Positions 1-9,029 of a stretch of DNA of 44,416 bases are shown here, one piece after another; the first letter of the stretch is position 1; every line of letters starts with the position of its first letter. Position numbers and translations under genes: made by a program. Origin of the DNA: Mastigamoeba balamuthi (lineage: Eukaryota; Evosea; Mastigamoebida; Mastigamoebidae); contig CACRSC010000018.1 of the NCBI GenBank assembly GCA_902651635.1, positions 198,570-242,985 of the forward strand, read 5' to 3'. The notes below the pieces were generated by a model, which searched no databases, was not told where the DNA came from, and worked only from the letters and a program-made list of their open reading frames with translations.

Positions 1-308
1 TCGAGACCTCGGAGGTGGCCAGGGTCTACATCGACGGCAGGCGCCGCTCGGACCCCTCGATCGTCGCGGAGGTCGTGCCGGCGAGCACGTCGTACACGGC
101 GCTGGAGGTGACCAACTACGCCAAGACGGCCATCGATGGCGGGCTGTCGATCCCGGCGCTGTCGGCCGGCAAGTACCTCGACGACCCCAGCAAGCCTGCC
201 ACCGTCTCCAGCGGCGATGCCGCGGTCAACGACTTGCCCCGCGATGCCGCCTCGGGTGTCGCGGTGGCTGCTGGCGTGGTCGCAGCTGCCATGGCTCTGC
301 ATCTCTGA
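1..308 (+). CDS. P1': 3' end of a Cys-rich GPI-anchor-type surface protein (partial)
   Basis: The gene enters from outside the window and ends at a TGA at 306-308. The sequence aligns base for base with the end of P1 (position 1 equals 27414). I find one coding difference, GCGGTC against GCGATC near 224, which gives Val for Ile. The encoded part is the last hundred residues or so of the family's C-terminal domain, ending in a short Ala/Val-rich hydrophobic tail (ending LHL) that looks like a GPI-attachment signal. Near-identity continues into the 3' flank to about 378 and then drops abruptly. Function is unknown; a cell-surface role is inferred from the tail and the paralogues. Confidence 0.85.
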   Translation, partial: ETSEVARVYIDGRRRSDPSIVAEVVPASTSYTALEVTNYAKTAIDGGLSIPALSAGKYLDDPSKPATVSSGDAAVNDLPRDAASGVAVAAGVVAAAMALHL

Positions 309-378
309 GCAGAGAGAAAAATGCACTCAATCCCCCAACAGGAAGGCAGTTCAATTCCGCTCCCACCGCACCATTTGA

Positions 379-640
379 TCCAAACAATACCACCGAGACA
401 CAAATGATGTGCACATATGCGGAGTGACGCAAGTGTGTGGCTGCATACGGACTCGAGGCCGCGCCCACAAACCCCAAAATCGGAGTGATTTCTGTTCCCT
501 CTGAAGAACAGTTTGACGTTGCATTCGAAAGCGAGAGGCGACTCATTGCACACCGCGGTGCTGAAGTGGCCGCAGGCCTTGCTTCACAGGAACGGACCGT
601 GGGCAATGACCATTACCACAATTTTTTCACTGACCAGGAC
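379..640 (+). other. Diverged duplicate of the P1-P2 intergenic spacer
   Basis: This stretch aligns to 27792-28080 between P1 and P2, with shared blocks such as CACACCGCGGTGCTG and GCCTTGCTTCACAGGAACGG. Identity is far below that of the preceding 378 bases, and several CG dinucleotides of the right-hand copy are TG or CA here. No reading frame in it is convincing. It shows that the left edge is a copy of the whole P1-P2 block, not only of P1. Confidence 0.7.
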
Positions 641-759
641 CTTTCTTCGCAAATAATCAAGCATAATTGCTCATAAAACGTAGAAAATGCAAATGCTATG
701 AACTTACATCCTCATGGGCATGCTTTTAATAGCAATTGTAGCGAATTTTAACGATTTGG

Positions 760-1000
760 TAGCAATTCCTGCCATCAACTGTTTGACAGGGTCACCATAA
801 CTCTGCCACACAGCATGATTACTGTGCACTGGAGATCCTGTGTATTCCTTAGCAAGTGCAACCCCAGAAGAGAAGTATCCACAAGACTCGTTCACCTCCG
901 AGGAAGAATCCCCTGACCAGAGCTCGTCCACAGATCCTCAAGGAAATGTGTTATCATGCAACCCCATGCAGTCCAGTGAGCTTCCTCATCGTGATGCTAT
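760..1000 (+). pseudogene. P2': decayed copy of the second Cys-rich surface-protein gene
   Basis: This aligns with exon 2, intron 2 and the start of exon 3 of P2 (about 28415-28665). Anchor blocks are GACAGGGTCACCAT, the TGCAACCCC...AGAAG exon end, CAGAGCTCGTCCACAGATCC against CATAGCTCGTCCGCAGATCC at the intron 2 acceptor, and AGCTTCCTCATC. The frame is destroyed by substitutions and small indels. Many changes turn CG in P2 into TG or CA here, for example TCGTGCGACCCC to TCATGCAACCCC and TTCGACA to TTTGACA. The signal-peptide exon and the 3' half cannot be found; the rest was lost or drifted beyond recognition at the edge of the mobile-element island. Confidence 0.75.
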
Positions 1001-1029
1001 GGCTCCTTCCGATAATTCTTGGGTAGAAA

Positions 1030-2298
1030 TGTGAGGGCCCCCTTTCCTTTCTGACCTCCGGCATGTTCCATTTAGTGCAGTTATTTAGTGCCTTAATAAG
1101 GAGTATGTCAGCCCCCAAGAGGATGTTCTGGACATTCCAGCTAACAATGATAATGGTGTTCTCTGCCGCCACCACCCCCAGGGCTGCCAGTAATACTAAT
1201 GCAATCGTTATTGCCAGTGTGTAGTATCAGGATCAGGTTGGAGGCAGGGTGGCTAGCACGAGCAGGGCCACCTCTGGGAAGTTTCTTTGTTTGATGGGTC
1301 CGGGTCTCAGGGGGAGCAGATCCCAGTGGGGGGGGGGGGGTCAGGTGCTGGGTTCCTGTATGCAGGACTTAGCTGTTATGTCAGGTATCACCATTAGTCT
1401 GCCGGGGTATCATGCATGCTTCTTGCACCAGTTCTTGCTGGCCTCGTGCACATTTGCATTATGGGATAGTGTCAGCTAGCACATAGGCTATATCGTTTGG
1501 GGTCATGCCATATGGGTTTGCAGATGCCTCAGGGTAGCCCAGCAGACGGACATTAGCAGTCTCTTATATGGGGGGGCCAGACGTGTACAACAGATATGTC
1601 TTCTTTGGTACTGGCATTGATCCAGATGATGTTGAGGGACGGCTTTCAAACACCCAAATTATGGCATTGTGTGGCAAGGCTCCAAGCTGGATGCGTGCAT
1701 TCAGCTCCACTTTCCATATTTCGCTGGTGTAAAGCTTGTTCTGGTAAGCAGCTTCAGCATGTATGGTGGCACGGGGGTCGTTGACCATCCCAGGGCTTGG
1801 GTTGGGTTCGGAAGTCTGGTCATCATGAGTAGGCCTTTGTGTTGCTGCTGGGCCCCATAAGGCTACATTCCTGGTGGGCTACGGGGTAGCAGTTGGCTGG
1901 AATCGGGGTGGCTGAGTCTGGGGCTGCTTGGCACTCTGGGTTGTCTGACCTCTAGTGTTCAGGTTCTGTTTCCCACAGAGCCCTATGTGTGGTCACTTAT
2001 ATGGTGTATGCAGGGTGCTCTCTACAGCTGTGGGGTCTATGGGGGCTGATGTCAGTACTGGGGCACTCCGGGTTATCACTTCACAGGCCGTGGGCATGCC
2101 CAGCCCTGGGGGGTGTTTGTGGGCATGCATATGAGGGGGTAGGGGCAAGTGGGGATACCTGCCCTGAGTGAAATCTGGTCCCATCCTCCAGAGGCACCAT
2201 GCAGCACCTTAGGGGCACGAGATATGCTGCCGTGGTGAGGACCACGAGTGCTAGGCTGAGGGGGAGCCAGGTCACCGATGCCGGGGGCTGGGACCACT
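1030..2298. other. Mobile-element debris, no intact gene
   Basis: The composition is TG/CA-rich and CpG-poor, like the rest of the island. The minus strand keeps a protein-like stretch of about 75 codons at 1564-1788, with a Pro/Gln/Thr-rich stretch upstream up to about 1960. This could be a remnant of a gag-like or other transposon protein, but I do not recognise a domain. A run of ten G occurs near 1329. I see no structural RNA and no host gene. Confidence 0.4.
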
Positions 2299-2667
2299 GC
2301 ATGGCACACAAAAAGTTGTGGAATAGCTACTCTATTAACAAGATCACTAATGCATCGTCTCGGTCTTCTCAGAAATGCAACAGAAGCAATTGTTACTGAA
2401 AAGCTGAGAACCCTTGAGTTTGTCTCTGCTGCTATTGATGAGTGGTCATCATCTACACTTACCAGTTATCTCAGTGTTGTTCAACAAGGATATGACTCTG
2501 ATTGTAATCTAGGGATGTTGCCTATGACCTCTGACAATAACTTCACTGAGAGTATTAGTTTGAATTCCCAATGGAACTCTACTCTTAGACTTCTAACTGC
2601 ATTTCTTCGTTTCTGGCCTGCTGTGCTTTCTTCAATGGCAAATTCGGGGAATGATATTCTAAAGTAG
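2299..2667 (+). pseudogene. hAT-like transposase remnant
   Basis: An open stretch of about 120 codons ends at a TAG at 2665-2667. Residues reading VSAAIDEWSSSTLTSYLSVV resemble the hAT (ZBED-type) transposase core around its first catalytic Asp, where the family typically has T-D-x-W-S/T-S followed by Y-(L/I)-x-V. Nothing of the zinc finger, the remaining catalytic residues or the C-terminal dimerisation domain is seen. The Tc1-like element begins shortly downstream and may have truncated it. The assignment rests on one motif region. Confidence 0.3.
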
Positions 2668-2699
2668 TAAGATCATATAAATGTTATCATTTGTTCTGA

Positions 2700-3847
2700 T
2701 ATCTTGTATAGAGATTTTTCCGATCTCAACACGATTTTGTGGTCTTTTTCTTCAAAACTAAAAATGGCACTTACAGAGAGGAAGAGGTGAAAGTTGTTCT
2801 TCTTGCAGTCTCACGAGAAGGGCCCTCATTGGGGTGCCAAGCGTGCAGCAAAGTATGTAGGCTGCTCTATCTCAGTGGCCCAGGCTTGGGCCAAGGATGA
2901 TGGATCCAGCTGTGCTGGGGACAAGCCAAGGTCTGGTGCTCCATATCAGACTTCAGCCAAGGAACTACAAAAATCGTTCATACCTCACAGAAGCACCCAG
3001 TTGAGGGCTCTGCATGTCTGACACAGAGGCTTAAGAGAGCTCATATTAACATCTTAGCACGCAGTGTACGGCACTGGCTGCATGCTTCTGGCCTGAACTG
3101 GAGCAGGCCAAAGAGGAAGCCAATGCTCTCTACAAAGCATCAGCAAGATCGTGTTCTTTGCCCAGTCAAATCAGAATCGGAACTGGTCCCATGTGCTCTT
3201 CACTGATGAGGCTACATTCGAGCTTAACAGGCCACCTGTGGCAGTATGGCAGAGTAAGGCACACCCCTACGTGGCCCGCCAGGTCAAACATCCAGCCAAG
3301 GTTTATGTGTGGGGTTGTTTTTCGAAGAAAGGATTTGGAGCCCTTCATACATTCACTGGAATTCTCAATTCCCAGAGAATGTGTGGAATCTATAAGAACT
3401 ACCTTCTGCCCTCTGCAAAGAAGCTCTATAGAAGGAAGAAGAAGAACTGATTCTTGCAAGAGGACAATGATCCAAAGCACAAGAGCAAGTTTCGTGTGCT
3501 TGGAAAGATAAGAATCACATCAAGGTACTGCCCTGGCCAGCATGCAGCCCGGACCTGAACCCTATTGAAAACGTCCTTAAGGCCAAGGTAGCAGAGAGAC
3601 AGCCCAGAACTGCCAAGAAGCTCTGTGTATATCTGCATCAGGAGTGGAGGAATCTGTCTGAGAGTTATGCTGTTGCACTGGCAAATTTAATGGAATGTCG
3701 CCTGGCCCTTGTGAAAGAAGCAAAAGGAGACTTTATTTGCTACTAACATCAGGATTTCCCTCTTGCTTTTCAACATAATTGGTAATTCCAAAAAAGACCT
3801 TTTGTTCCTGAATTTTTGGGTACCTGGAACTTCTGGCCAGTACTGTA
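2700..3847 (+). mobile_element. Tc1/mariner element with inactive transposase (copy 1)
   Basis: The transposase relic reads on the plus strand in broken frames. The order of Tc1 features is preserved. A helix-turn-helix region lies near 2825-2950 (GAKRAAKYVGCSISVAQAWA). The catalytic region near 3190-3340 has LFTDEATFE with the first Asp and VYVWGCFSKKGFG. The second Asp lies in EDNDPKH near 3460 and the third acidic residue in SPDLNPIENV near 3550. A TGA at about 3448 and frame changes disrupt it. The right terminus at 3830-3847 matches, in inverted form, the left terminus of copy 2. The left terminus is not recognisable, so the copy is 5' truncated or diverged. It is non-autonomous now. Confidence 0.85.
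3830..3847 (-). repeat. Right terminal inverted repeat of Tc1-like copy 1
   Basis: The reverse complement begins TACAGTACTGGCC, the same outer sequence as the left end of copy 2 at 24523-24540. The outermost TA fits the TA target-site duplication of the Tc1/mariner superfamily. Confidence 0.75.
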
Positions 3848-3859
3848 CATGATGCTGAA

Positions 3860-4760
3860 TGGCTCTGTCATCATGCTGATTGGATACGAGAGCATGTTCA
3901 ATAGGTTGTTTTAATTGGTGATTGTCACTTCAGTGCAGATTCCAAGATGACCAATTTCCAAAAGATGTATACTTCCTATGCTCTTTCATCTCACGAGAGG
4001 AAGTGTGAAAAAGGACTTAAAACTCTGACAGAGAAGAAAAAACGTCATAATTCTGCTGTTAAACATGTCCGTGCCCGTGTTGAAAGTGCCCGTGTTTTTG
4101 CATTAATGAAGATTATGTGAAGCAGCCTGCATAATCCATGGAGTGAAGATCCTGAACAGCAGGGATACATGGTCTGGATTGCTCTTGCAGTTCATAACCG
4201 TCACCTTGGTATTCAGCAATGAAACTACTCACATCTGAGATTGTTTCTACCTTTCTGTACTGTACAGATAAATTGCCTTTGTTTCTTGTGCTTATCCAAT
4301 GTCCTATGGATAACTCAGTTTCGAAAACAGAGGATATTCCTCTCTGGCATCACATGCAAGACTATCCAGGTTCTTCAAGTGGCATCATGCTGCATCTCAC
4401 TCGATACCCACTCCTCTGTGTCCCACTTGAGAATGACTGAGTGATTTGAAGGCTACAACTCAACTGCCCTTAAGGATGCCACTGCGGCAACCTGCAGCTT
4501 CTTATGCTTCTGCATCATCACATTCAGAATGCTCTGGCTCACAAGAGCTGGCATCAATGCTATCCGTCCTACAGAATGGTGATGATGTGAGAATTGTGCA
4601 TATAAATTGGGGGGAGAACACCATCTTTGCTTCTACATAGTGCTGAAGTTGGATGCAAATGAGCTCGTGAAAGTGGGCATTCATTCACTTGTCATTCATC
4701 TGCTTCAAAGATGAGCTCCTGGAAGGCCCCCGACCATGATATTGTTATAGGTTGCAGTGA
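3860..4760 (+). mobile_element. DDE transposase remnant (DDE_Tnp_4 / PIF-Harbinger-like)
   Basis: The best-preserved part, about 3955-4220, reads through one early stop. It includes KHVRARVES, then a Trp-rich stretch and a final VWIALAVHNRHLG. This fits the C-terminal third of DDE_Tnp_4 transposases, where an Arg-x-x-[VI]-Glu-x-x-[FN] motif carries the last catalytic Glu and is followed by an A-x-A-x-HN segment. Downstream to 4760 the frame is broken and no domain is visible. Neither terminus can be placed; the Tc1-like copy 1 abuts it. Confidence 0.4.
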
Positions 4761-4779
4761 GCAGCTGCTATCCTTTCTG

Positions 4780-5264
4780 AGTGGGAAAGCGCTAAATTTT
4801 AGCACTAAAGTAGCACTATCAATTTAGTAGCACATAATGCACATAATGCATATAATGCACATAATGTGCATAATGCGATTTAATCGGTTTTAATCAATTT
4901 TAGCGATTTTAGCAAATAATTTAACGATTAAATCGATTAAACGATAGAAATGATTGTTTAATTCAATTTAAAGATATTTTAAATTTATTCTGTATTTTGA
5001 AGTGTGATGGGGTGTATTGGTGTGATGTAAGAAGGGTGTGTTCTCAAACTCAGTCTTTGTCAGAGCCAGGCATAGTGCCAGGCTCTGCTTGTCACATTCT
5101 TTGCTTCTGTAAAAAGGAAGTTATGAGTATTCTAACAAACGCATATGTGCATTAATCACCAATCTGTTAAAAGACAAAAAAATGAAGAGAAATGGGAGGC
5201 ACGAAGACATACCTCAGGTGTGTGCCCGGGCTGATCCTCTCCTTATCACAACCTGAAGTAGCTC
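4780..5264. repeat. AT-rich stretch with TAGCAC / ATAATGCACAT repetition
   Basis: Very AT-rich DNA with loosely tandem ATAATGCACAT and short TAGCAC/ATCGATT-type repeats to about 4990, then unique sequence. Similar AT-rich DNA flanks the other copy of the adjacent 0.7-kb repeat at 23320-23640, so it may be part of the same element. No gene is seen. Confidence 0.5.
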
Positions 5265-5995
5265 AGTGTTAGTCACAGTGGTACACTTTTCAGTGAAAAA
5301 GGGAAGAAATATAGAAATGGAGCAGAAAAGAAGAGGAAAAAGAGTACCTGTGTAATGTTGCCTAGCAGCCACGCTGCTTCCTTCTCTCCCCTCTGTGGTC
5401 TGCAGGAGACAGAGAACAGTATGTGCTCTGCTCCACATGTTCTTCACGACTCCTGGATATACAGTGAGTATATGTGTACTGAACAGGTTTCAAAGGGAGG
5501 AAAGGGAGAAGTCAAGGAACACATCTGTAAAAGGAGAAAACTGTGTGTTGTGCAAAAGGGAGCAGTGCACCTTAGTCTCGGCCTGATATGGAATGGAAAG
5601 AGGAAGGGAGGGGAAGGGAAGGAAGGGGGAAGGGAGGAGGCAGGGGCAGGAGTGGCGAAGAGACAGATTGAAGTGTGAAAGGAAAGGAGATGAGAACATA
5701 TGTGTTGTTATGCAGAAAGGGCATAAGGAACATATATGATAACTGTAAGGGGAAGAAAGAGAGGAAAGAAGAAAGGAAGGAGGGACAGGAACAGGGCAAG
5801 GGCAAGAAGTGGGCAAGGGGAAAAAGAAGAGAGGAACAGATGTGCAGTAAGTGGTGAGTGTGAGAAGAGTTAAGATATGATGATATCACAGTGAAGATAT
5901 CTTTGAAATCCAGATATCATGATTCATGGTTCAACAGGGTTGACTTAGAGTAACAGAGAAGGATGAAATTCAGCATAGCTTTATCGAAATTTATG
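5265..5995 (+). repeat. Dispersed 0.7-kb repeat R1, copy 1
   Basis: This is homologous to 23640-24385 in the same orientation. Shared blocks are CACTTTTCAGTG...GGGAAGAAAT, CTCTGTGGTCTGCAGGAGAC, GTGTTGTTATGCAGAAAGGG, GATATCACAGTGAAGATATC and GTTCAACAG..GTTGACTTA. The middle (5580-5850) is a long purine-rich tract on the plus strand. Open frames there on either strand are compositional and differ between the copies by indels, so I do not call a protein. It is probably a non-coding part of a mobile element. Confidence 0.75.
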
Positions 5996-6345
5996 CTAAA
6001 TGTTATAAATTCATCACTTCAATCACAATGTAGTACTACTACATGCGATGTATGTGATGGAATTACATTGCTAAATCTGTGCTACAATTGCTACTAGCAC
6101 AAATAAACATTTGTTCATCACTGTGACTTTTATGCATGGGGCGATATATCTTTAGAGATGTTATTTCAGTACTACTTTAGCACTTCAATCACTAATTATA
6201 CATTAAATTTAGCACTAAATAGTGCTACATCACTAATAGCAATTTTAGCACTACATACGATCTAATTTCAGCATTATTGCGATTTTTATCTATTGCTATA
6301 CATCACTTCAATTGCTTCTAGCACAAATATTTTGTTGAGCTCTGT
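5996..6345. repeat. AT-rich flank with TAGCACTA-type repetition
   Basis: Low-complexity AT-rich sequence with recurring GTACTAC, TTAGCAC and ATTGCTA words, resembling the flanks of R1 at 4780-4980 and 23320-23640. No coding or RNA feature is seen. Confidence 0.45.
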
Positions 6346-6410
6346 CATTTTGTTCCAAGTCAAACTTCTGTTTTGTCTTTTTCACTGGGGTGGTCTGTAT
6401 GCCAAGCAAT

Positions 6411-6702
6411 ATAGCAGCGCATAGCGGACCCTGCTGCAGTGGTGCATAGCACAATGAATGAACTACATAGCATAGTGGAGGGTCTGCTACGTGCTGCTAC
6501 ACATGATGCTGCTTCGCACCACTATGCATGATGCCACTACGTGCTGCTACACATCAAGTACTGTAGCAGCACGTAGCAACATCATATGTAGCAGTGCATA
6601 GTGGCATCATGTGTAGCGACACGTAGTGGACCCTCTGCTATGCCACGTAGTTCATTCATTGTGCTACGCACCACTGTGGCAGGGTTCGCTACATGCCGCT
6701 AC
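6411..6702. repeat. 290-bp imperfect palindrome built from GTAGC/GCTAC words
   Basis: The two arms are inverted copies centred near 6556-6557, with a 10-base spacer CATCAAGTAC at 6552-6561. Innermost pair: CTACGTGCTGCTACA with TGTAGCAGCACGTAG. Outer blocks pair too, including AATGAATGAACTACATAG on the left with CACGTAGTTCATTCATT on the right, and AGCGGACCCTGCTGCAGTGG with CCACTGTGGCAGGGTTCGCT. Most arm mismatches are C/T or G/A. It shares its vocabulary with the array repeats found upstream of element genes further right, but here forms one long hairpin. Confidence 0.85.
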
Positions 6703-6908
6703 ATATGGAGGTGCTAAGTGCCACTACACATGAAGGTGCTACACACTGCTACATATTTAGTGAGCCCATCCCTACACCTGAATCAATTGAATAAACTACA
6801 ATTGTTAACTGCCATCAAAAGAGCAGGCAAGTCATGTTTTTGCTTTTGGGGGAGAGGAGCCCAGGGCAGCAGAAAACGTTCAAGTGAGAGGAGTAGGGTG
6901 AGAGATCA

Positions 6909-8240
6909 CTAAGGACCAGCAGGTGCCTCAGAGGCCTGGGAGGCATCTGTGCCCCCAATCATGTCATGGAGGGCCTGAAGTACGGGGTCAGGGTGATTTC
7001 TTTCTCCTTGGCCTCTTGGCCTTTGGTGTTTCAGACTCCGTGCCCTTGAAGCTGGTCCTTCCATGCCTATTGAGCTTATGTGTTAGTAAATGATGAAAGA
7101 AAAGGAAACTCACTTCACGTTGCTGTGGTAGTTCCACCAGATGCTCTGGATATGCTCATACACCCCCTTTCTCACCAGGGGGTGTGCAGCGAACGGTGTC
7201 TGGAACTCCAGTGGCCAGACAGCCTGGATGACGTCATCGCAGTGCTCTCTTATGTCTGACCTGTAGGGAAAGTCAGATGAAACGTGGTAAGAGAGAACAA
7301 GAGAGGGGAAAGAGTTAATACCTCCACTCAGGGTGCTCCATGAATAGGGGATGGTAGTTGACCTTGGTCCACTGCTCTATCTGCAAGATAGTGGGCCTTG
7401 CCATTATCACAGACAGAGCAGCAGTGTAGGGCTCCCTGTCTGCAGGGAGGTTCTCCAGCTCTGGGACTTTTCAAGTTAGTATTATCCACACATTGTTAGA
7501 AATATGAAAAAAGGGTAGGGAAGAAAACGTACCAGGAATGCCGAGCATCAGCTTCTTCCTGAGCATTAGCTCCCTGGACTGCATGCTGCCTCAACAGCAT
7601 GTGTGAGGGCATTCATCCTGCAAAAATAGTTTGAATTAGAGCCAGAAGAACAAGGAAGAATGGGGGGAGGGGTTTCTTACCTCATGATGAGGTCGCTCAG
7701 AGTACCAGCAAGTAGCATCTGCATGGCCTTAAACCCAGCCCTGACCTCTCCAAAGGTGCAGGGCTGATGGGCGCGCTCCTCACTGGGCTTGGCAGTGAAA
7801 ATGGCGAGGAGGTCACGTGACGTCTTCATGAGGGCCGAGATCTGCTGCTTCTCCTGCAGTGCCCTCCTCTGCTCCTCATCAGACTCTGATGTGTGTGAGG
7901 TGCCCTTGTACTCGTCCACCGAGACCTCCTCATCCTCGTCCTCGTCCTCCTCCTCCTTCTCAGATTGCTCACCACTGCTGACACGTGGTGCTGCTACTGC
8001 AGCAGCTTGTGCTGGCGCAGCAGCAGCAGCACCTAAAGTAACATTAAGAAAGGATGTGTGGTGTGGGAATAAAGAAGGAAAGGAAGAATGCTACATACCT
8101 GCTTTCCTGAGAGGCATGATGTCTAGGTCTTTGTCCTGCTGGGGTGGGGGAGGTATCACAGTGATTATTGGCCCAGTGCAGCCCTTGTTCTTGTCCTTGG
8201 GCTCGTCCTTGTGCTTCTTGGTGGGGGTTTTGTGTGGCAT
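6909..8240 (-). CDS. Spliced mobile-element gene 'orfK' (Lys-rich/acidic protein), damaged
   Basis: The minus-strand gene has about six exons separated by short introns with canonical sites. Donors GTATGT (8098), GTAAGA (7680), GTACGT, GTATTA and GTGAGT are seen. Exon 1 starts at an ATG at 8240 and is basic (KKHKD, PKDKNKG), then Pro-rich. Exon 2 (about 8032-7681) is Ala-rich, then a Glu/Asp run, then a possible coiled region. Later exons end with the Trp-containing PLVRKGVYEHIQSIWWNYHS and a basic KAKRPRRKK before a stop at 6909-6911. The last exons match 18898-19303 and exon 1 is repeated at 15530-15720, 19810-20000 and 20585-20775. Exon 3 and the final exon need frame corrections, so it is probably inactive. 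Function is unknown; nuclear or DNA-binding is a guess from charge. An array of palindromes lies directly upstream. Confidence 0.5.
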
Positions 8241-8304
8241 GTCCTTGATGTGCACCGTTTTTAACCTTCAAAAAAGCTGTTAAATTACATCAATAGTGGG
8301 GTAA

Positions 8305-8650
8305 GATGCAGATACCCTCTGCTACACCACGTAGTGGAAGGTGCTTGAGCACGTTTCGCTACACAGCATAGCAAAGGATATCTGCATAGCGGATGGTCCG
8401 CTATGTGCCACTATATAGCAACCTCTGCTATGCTGTGTAGCAAAATGCACTCAAGTGCCTTCTGCTATGCCACATAGTAGAGGTTGCTATGAGGCAGTGT
8501 GTAGCAGATCATTCACTACACACTGCTATGCAGATACCCTCCACTACACCGCGTAGTGGAAGGCACTTGAGTGTGTTTTGCTATGTGGCGTACTGGAGGA
8601 TATCTGCATAGCAGTGCAGAGCAGATGGTCTGCTACGTGCTGCTACACAG
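8305..8650. repeat. Palindrome array B
   Basis: Repeated units combine GCTAC/GCTATG on one side with GTAGTGG/GTAGCAGA on the other (for example CTCTGCTACACCACGTAGTG). They alternate with CAGATACC and GTGCTTGAG/CACTTGAGTG linkers. The array lies 65 bases upstream of orfK (minus) and just before the plus-strand orfT region at 8690, as if it were a shared intergenic module. Confidence 0.75.
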
Positions 8651-8689
8651 ATATTTGCAATATCAAAAATTGATGTCATTTTCTTCACA

Positions 8690-8998
8690 TTGCACTTCTT
8701 CCTGCTGGTTGAGCAAGATGAGTGGCATTGTGCATACCGGCACACATGTGCAACGTTTGCAGCAATCAGCTGGCCACTCAGAACACCACTTGCATTGGGC
8801 AGGCCCACTGTACGCCACTGTTTGAGTGTCAGTACAAAGAGGTAACTCACAATTCTCAGGGCGGATCTCCTGACTAAGGAAGATGAGAAGCTGCTGAACT
8901 CCAGCACCAGCATGTCGTATAAAGCAGAGATAGCTGCTCTTCGTGTACTGGGAACAGAGCAGGAGGACAAGCTGATAGAAACTGCAATGTCCCAGTGA
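8690..8998 (+). pseudogene. Element reading frame 'orfT' (copy 1) with in-frame TAA or an 18-nt intron
   Basis: The plus frame runs from HFFLLVEQDEWHC through RPTVRHCLSVSTKR. It then meets an in-frame TAA at about 8844, inside GTAACTCACAATTCTCAG, and continues as ADLLTKEDEKLLNSSTSMSY to AMSQ and TGA at 8996-8998. Removing those 18 bases (GT...AG) keeps the frame and changes nothing else. The second copy at 21045-21340 has the same 18-base segment with one change. A third, minus-strand copy at 17800-17920 is open across the equivalent place. The opposite strand is also open for 130 codons, so the coding strand is not certain. No domain is recognised. Confidence 0.4.
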
Positions 8999-9029
8999 GT
9001 TGTTTATTTCTTGGGCTTGTGGATTTACT

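Noticed and set aside
5490-5889. Minus-strand Ser/Pro/Phe-rich frames in R1
   Set aside because: They are the complement of a purine-rich tract, are not conserved in frame between the two copies and have no domain.
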